This document shows, piece by piece, positions 63,204 through 64,000 of a stretch of DNA of 64,000 nt. A program made the translations under genes and the position numbers. The notes under the pieces are model-generated. The model was not told the origin of the DNA. It ran no database searches and was given only the letters and a program-made list of their open reading frames with translations. Positions within the stretch are counted from its first letter, which is position 1. Every line of letters begins with the position of its first letter. This DNA is from Zymoseptoria tritici IPO323 (taxonomy: Eukaryota; Ascomycota; Dothideomycetes; Mycosphaerellales; Mycosphaerellaceae), in assembly GCF_000219625.1 (NCBI RefSeq), contig NC_018212.1:1940501-2004500 (forward strand), given 5' to 3'.

Positions 63204-63494
63204 AAGCTACATGCTACGTTTCCAAGGGAGGCATCAACTGATAAACACACAGTGGTACTTCAGCGGCCACACGGGTCTCAGAAGCCTCACGAATCGAAAG
63301 TCGATCGTTATCGCCACTCTCCGCTTCATCTCCCTCTCATCTTATTCTTCGAGCTGAACTTCACAACGACGCCCACCCATACGTCCAGAACACCAGCAGC
63401 AAATGCGCAACGCCAGCATACCACGGCCACGAGTATCTACTGCTTGGGAGAAAGAATCTACGACCGCGCACCGACGTCTTTAGGCAACCCATCG

Positions 63495-63722
63495 ATGGCG
63501 TCTGCGAACGTCGACATACCAAGAAAGATAGTGACAGACCGCTTCACCGCACAACATCACAATGAGCACAGAGCGGCGGTCATCTGCATGGACTCTGCAT
63601 CGGCCACATCGACCATGCCGAAAGGTAAGCCCTCCGGTAGCTTTCCCGACATTCCTCCCCAACAACATCAAGCCCGCATGCTCGCATTTCTCGCATGCGG
63701 GTATTCGTTGTTGGGACATTGA
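63495..63722 (+). CDS. Small hypothetical ORF
   Basis: 75 codons from ATG 63495 (MASANVDIPRKIVTDRF) ending LACGYSLLGH. Reads partly like coding sequence, but there is no domain or paralog. May be part of a gene running out of the window. The remaining 63723-64000 shows nothing. Confidence 0.25.
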   Translation: MASANVDIPRKIVTDRFTAQHHNEHRAAVICMDSASATSTMPKGKPSGSFPDIPPQQHQARMLAFLACGYSLLGH

Positions 63723-64000
63723 ACCATTGCTGGACTTCTGGGATCAAAGACTCAAAGAATCAGTTCGTGTCTAAGAAACCGTCGTCGAGGCATACAGATA
63801 TGGTATTTTATGCGTTCTGCTGGTGCTGTCAGGGATCAGTGTGTCATCGCCGTTGCTGATCTGATGTCCGGCAACCCCGAGGAGATGATGCCGGCAGACT
63901 CCCTGCTTCTCCCTTGGTCGGACAGCTTGGATAGGTGAGGATTGCTCGCACAGATCCTGTCGCAAGCAAGCACTCATAAGGTAACACCGAAATCTGCACG

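Noticed and set aside
1..64000. CRISPR arrays, bacterial operons, transposon terminal repeats, telomeric repeats
   Set aside because: Looked for on reading and not seen; the window is eukaryotic and the repeats found are short and local.

Overview
The window is eukaryotic, most likely from a filamentous ascomycete; I infer Dothideomycetes because the F-box style, with a QPP motif in the C-terminal half, resembles families expanded there. The genes that can be spliced by eye have short introns (48-67 nt) with GTGAGT, GTACGT or GTATCT donors, CTRAC-like branch sites 10-20 nt before a CAG acceptor, and ATG starts in CACCATG or AACATG contexts. There are no operons, ribosome binding sites or prokaryotic features. 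No metabolic gene is recognisable.

The window is almost entirely tandem paralogous families, most of them resembling ubiquitin-ligase components, and each family is largely kept on one strand. (1) 0.2-0.9 kb: an F-box-like gene with an unclear 5' end. (2) 1.0-6.0 kb, + strand: four members of an unrecognised small-protein family with a DWxxExxR..LE.L motif; one member is internally duplicated and one is tail-anchored. (3) 6.7-27.3 kb, + strand: nine RING-finger loci (seven with full C3HC4 ligands or nearly so, one broken by a stop codon inside the RING, one plain pseudogene). They are interrupted by unrelated minus-strand genes at 14.4-18.2 kb and by a graveyard at 22.4-25.3 kb holding an F-box fragment and a GIY-YIG (T5orf172-like) relic. 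(4) 29.3-46.0 kb, - strand: eight copies of a two-part protein, a CxHxCxxKxxCxHxCC zinc motif followed by an F-box and a conserved C-terminal region (MFLTQPP, LRYRDL, IPRCEAL). Each copy has a short intron just upstream of its ATG. One copy is a pseudogene and one is frameshifted.

(5) 47.0-48.9 kb, + strand: three tiny Gln/Tyr-rich proteins with one identically placed phase-1 intron. Their core motif is also visible in the pair at 17.3-18.2 kb. (6) 49.2-50.2 kb, - strand: an unrelated F-box-like gene. (7) 50.68-50.80 kb: a tRNA with a full cloverleaf and an intron, anticodon CAC as read. (8) 51.3-62.0 kb, + strand: six F-box-like genes with an LPQELRDxIFD box, plus a 15-codon fossil of the same family. 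One copy is truncated and one carries an in-frame stop exactly in the box.

Taken together this looks like a birth-and-death factory for putative E3 ubiquitin-ligase modules: RING proteins that could act alone and F-box proteins that would load onto SCF complexes, lying side by side in every stage from intact to fossil. Substrates cannot be read from the sequence.
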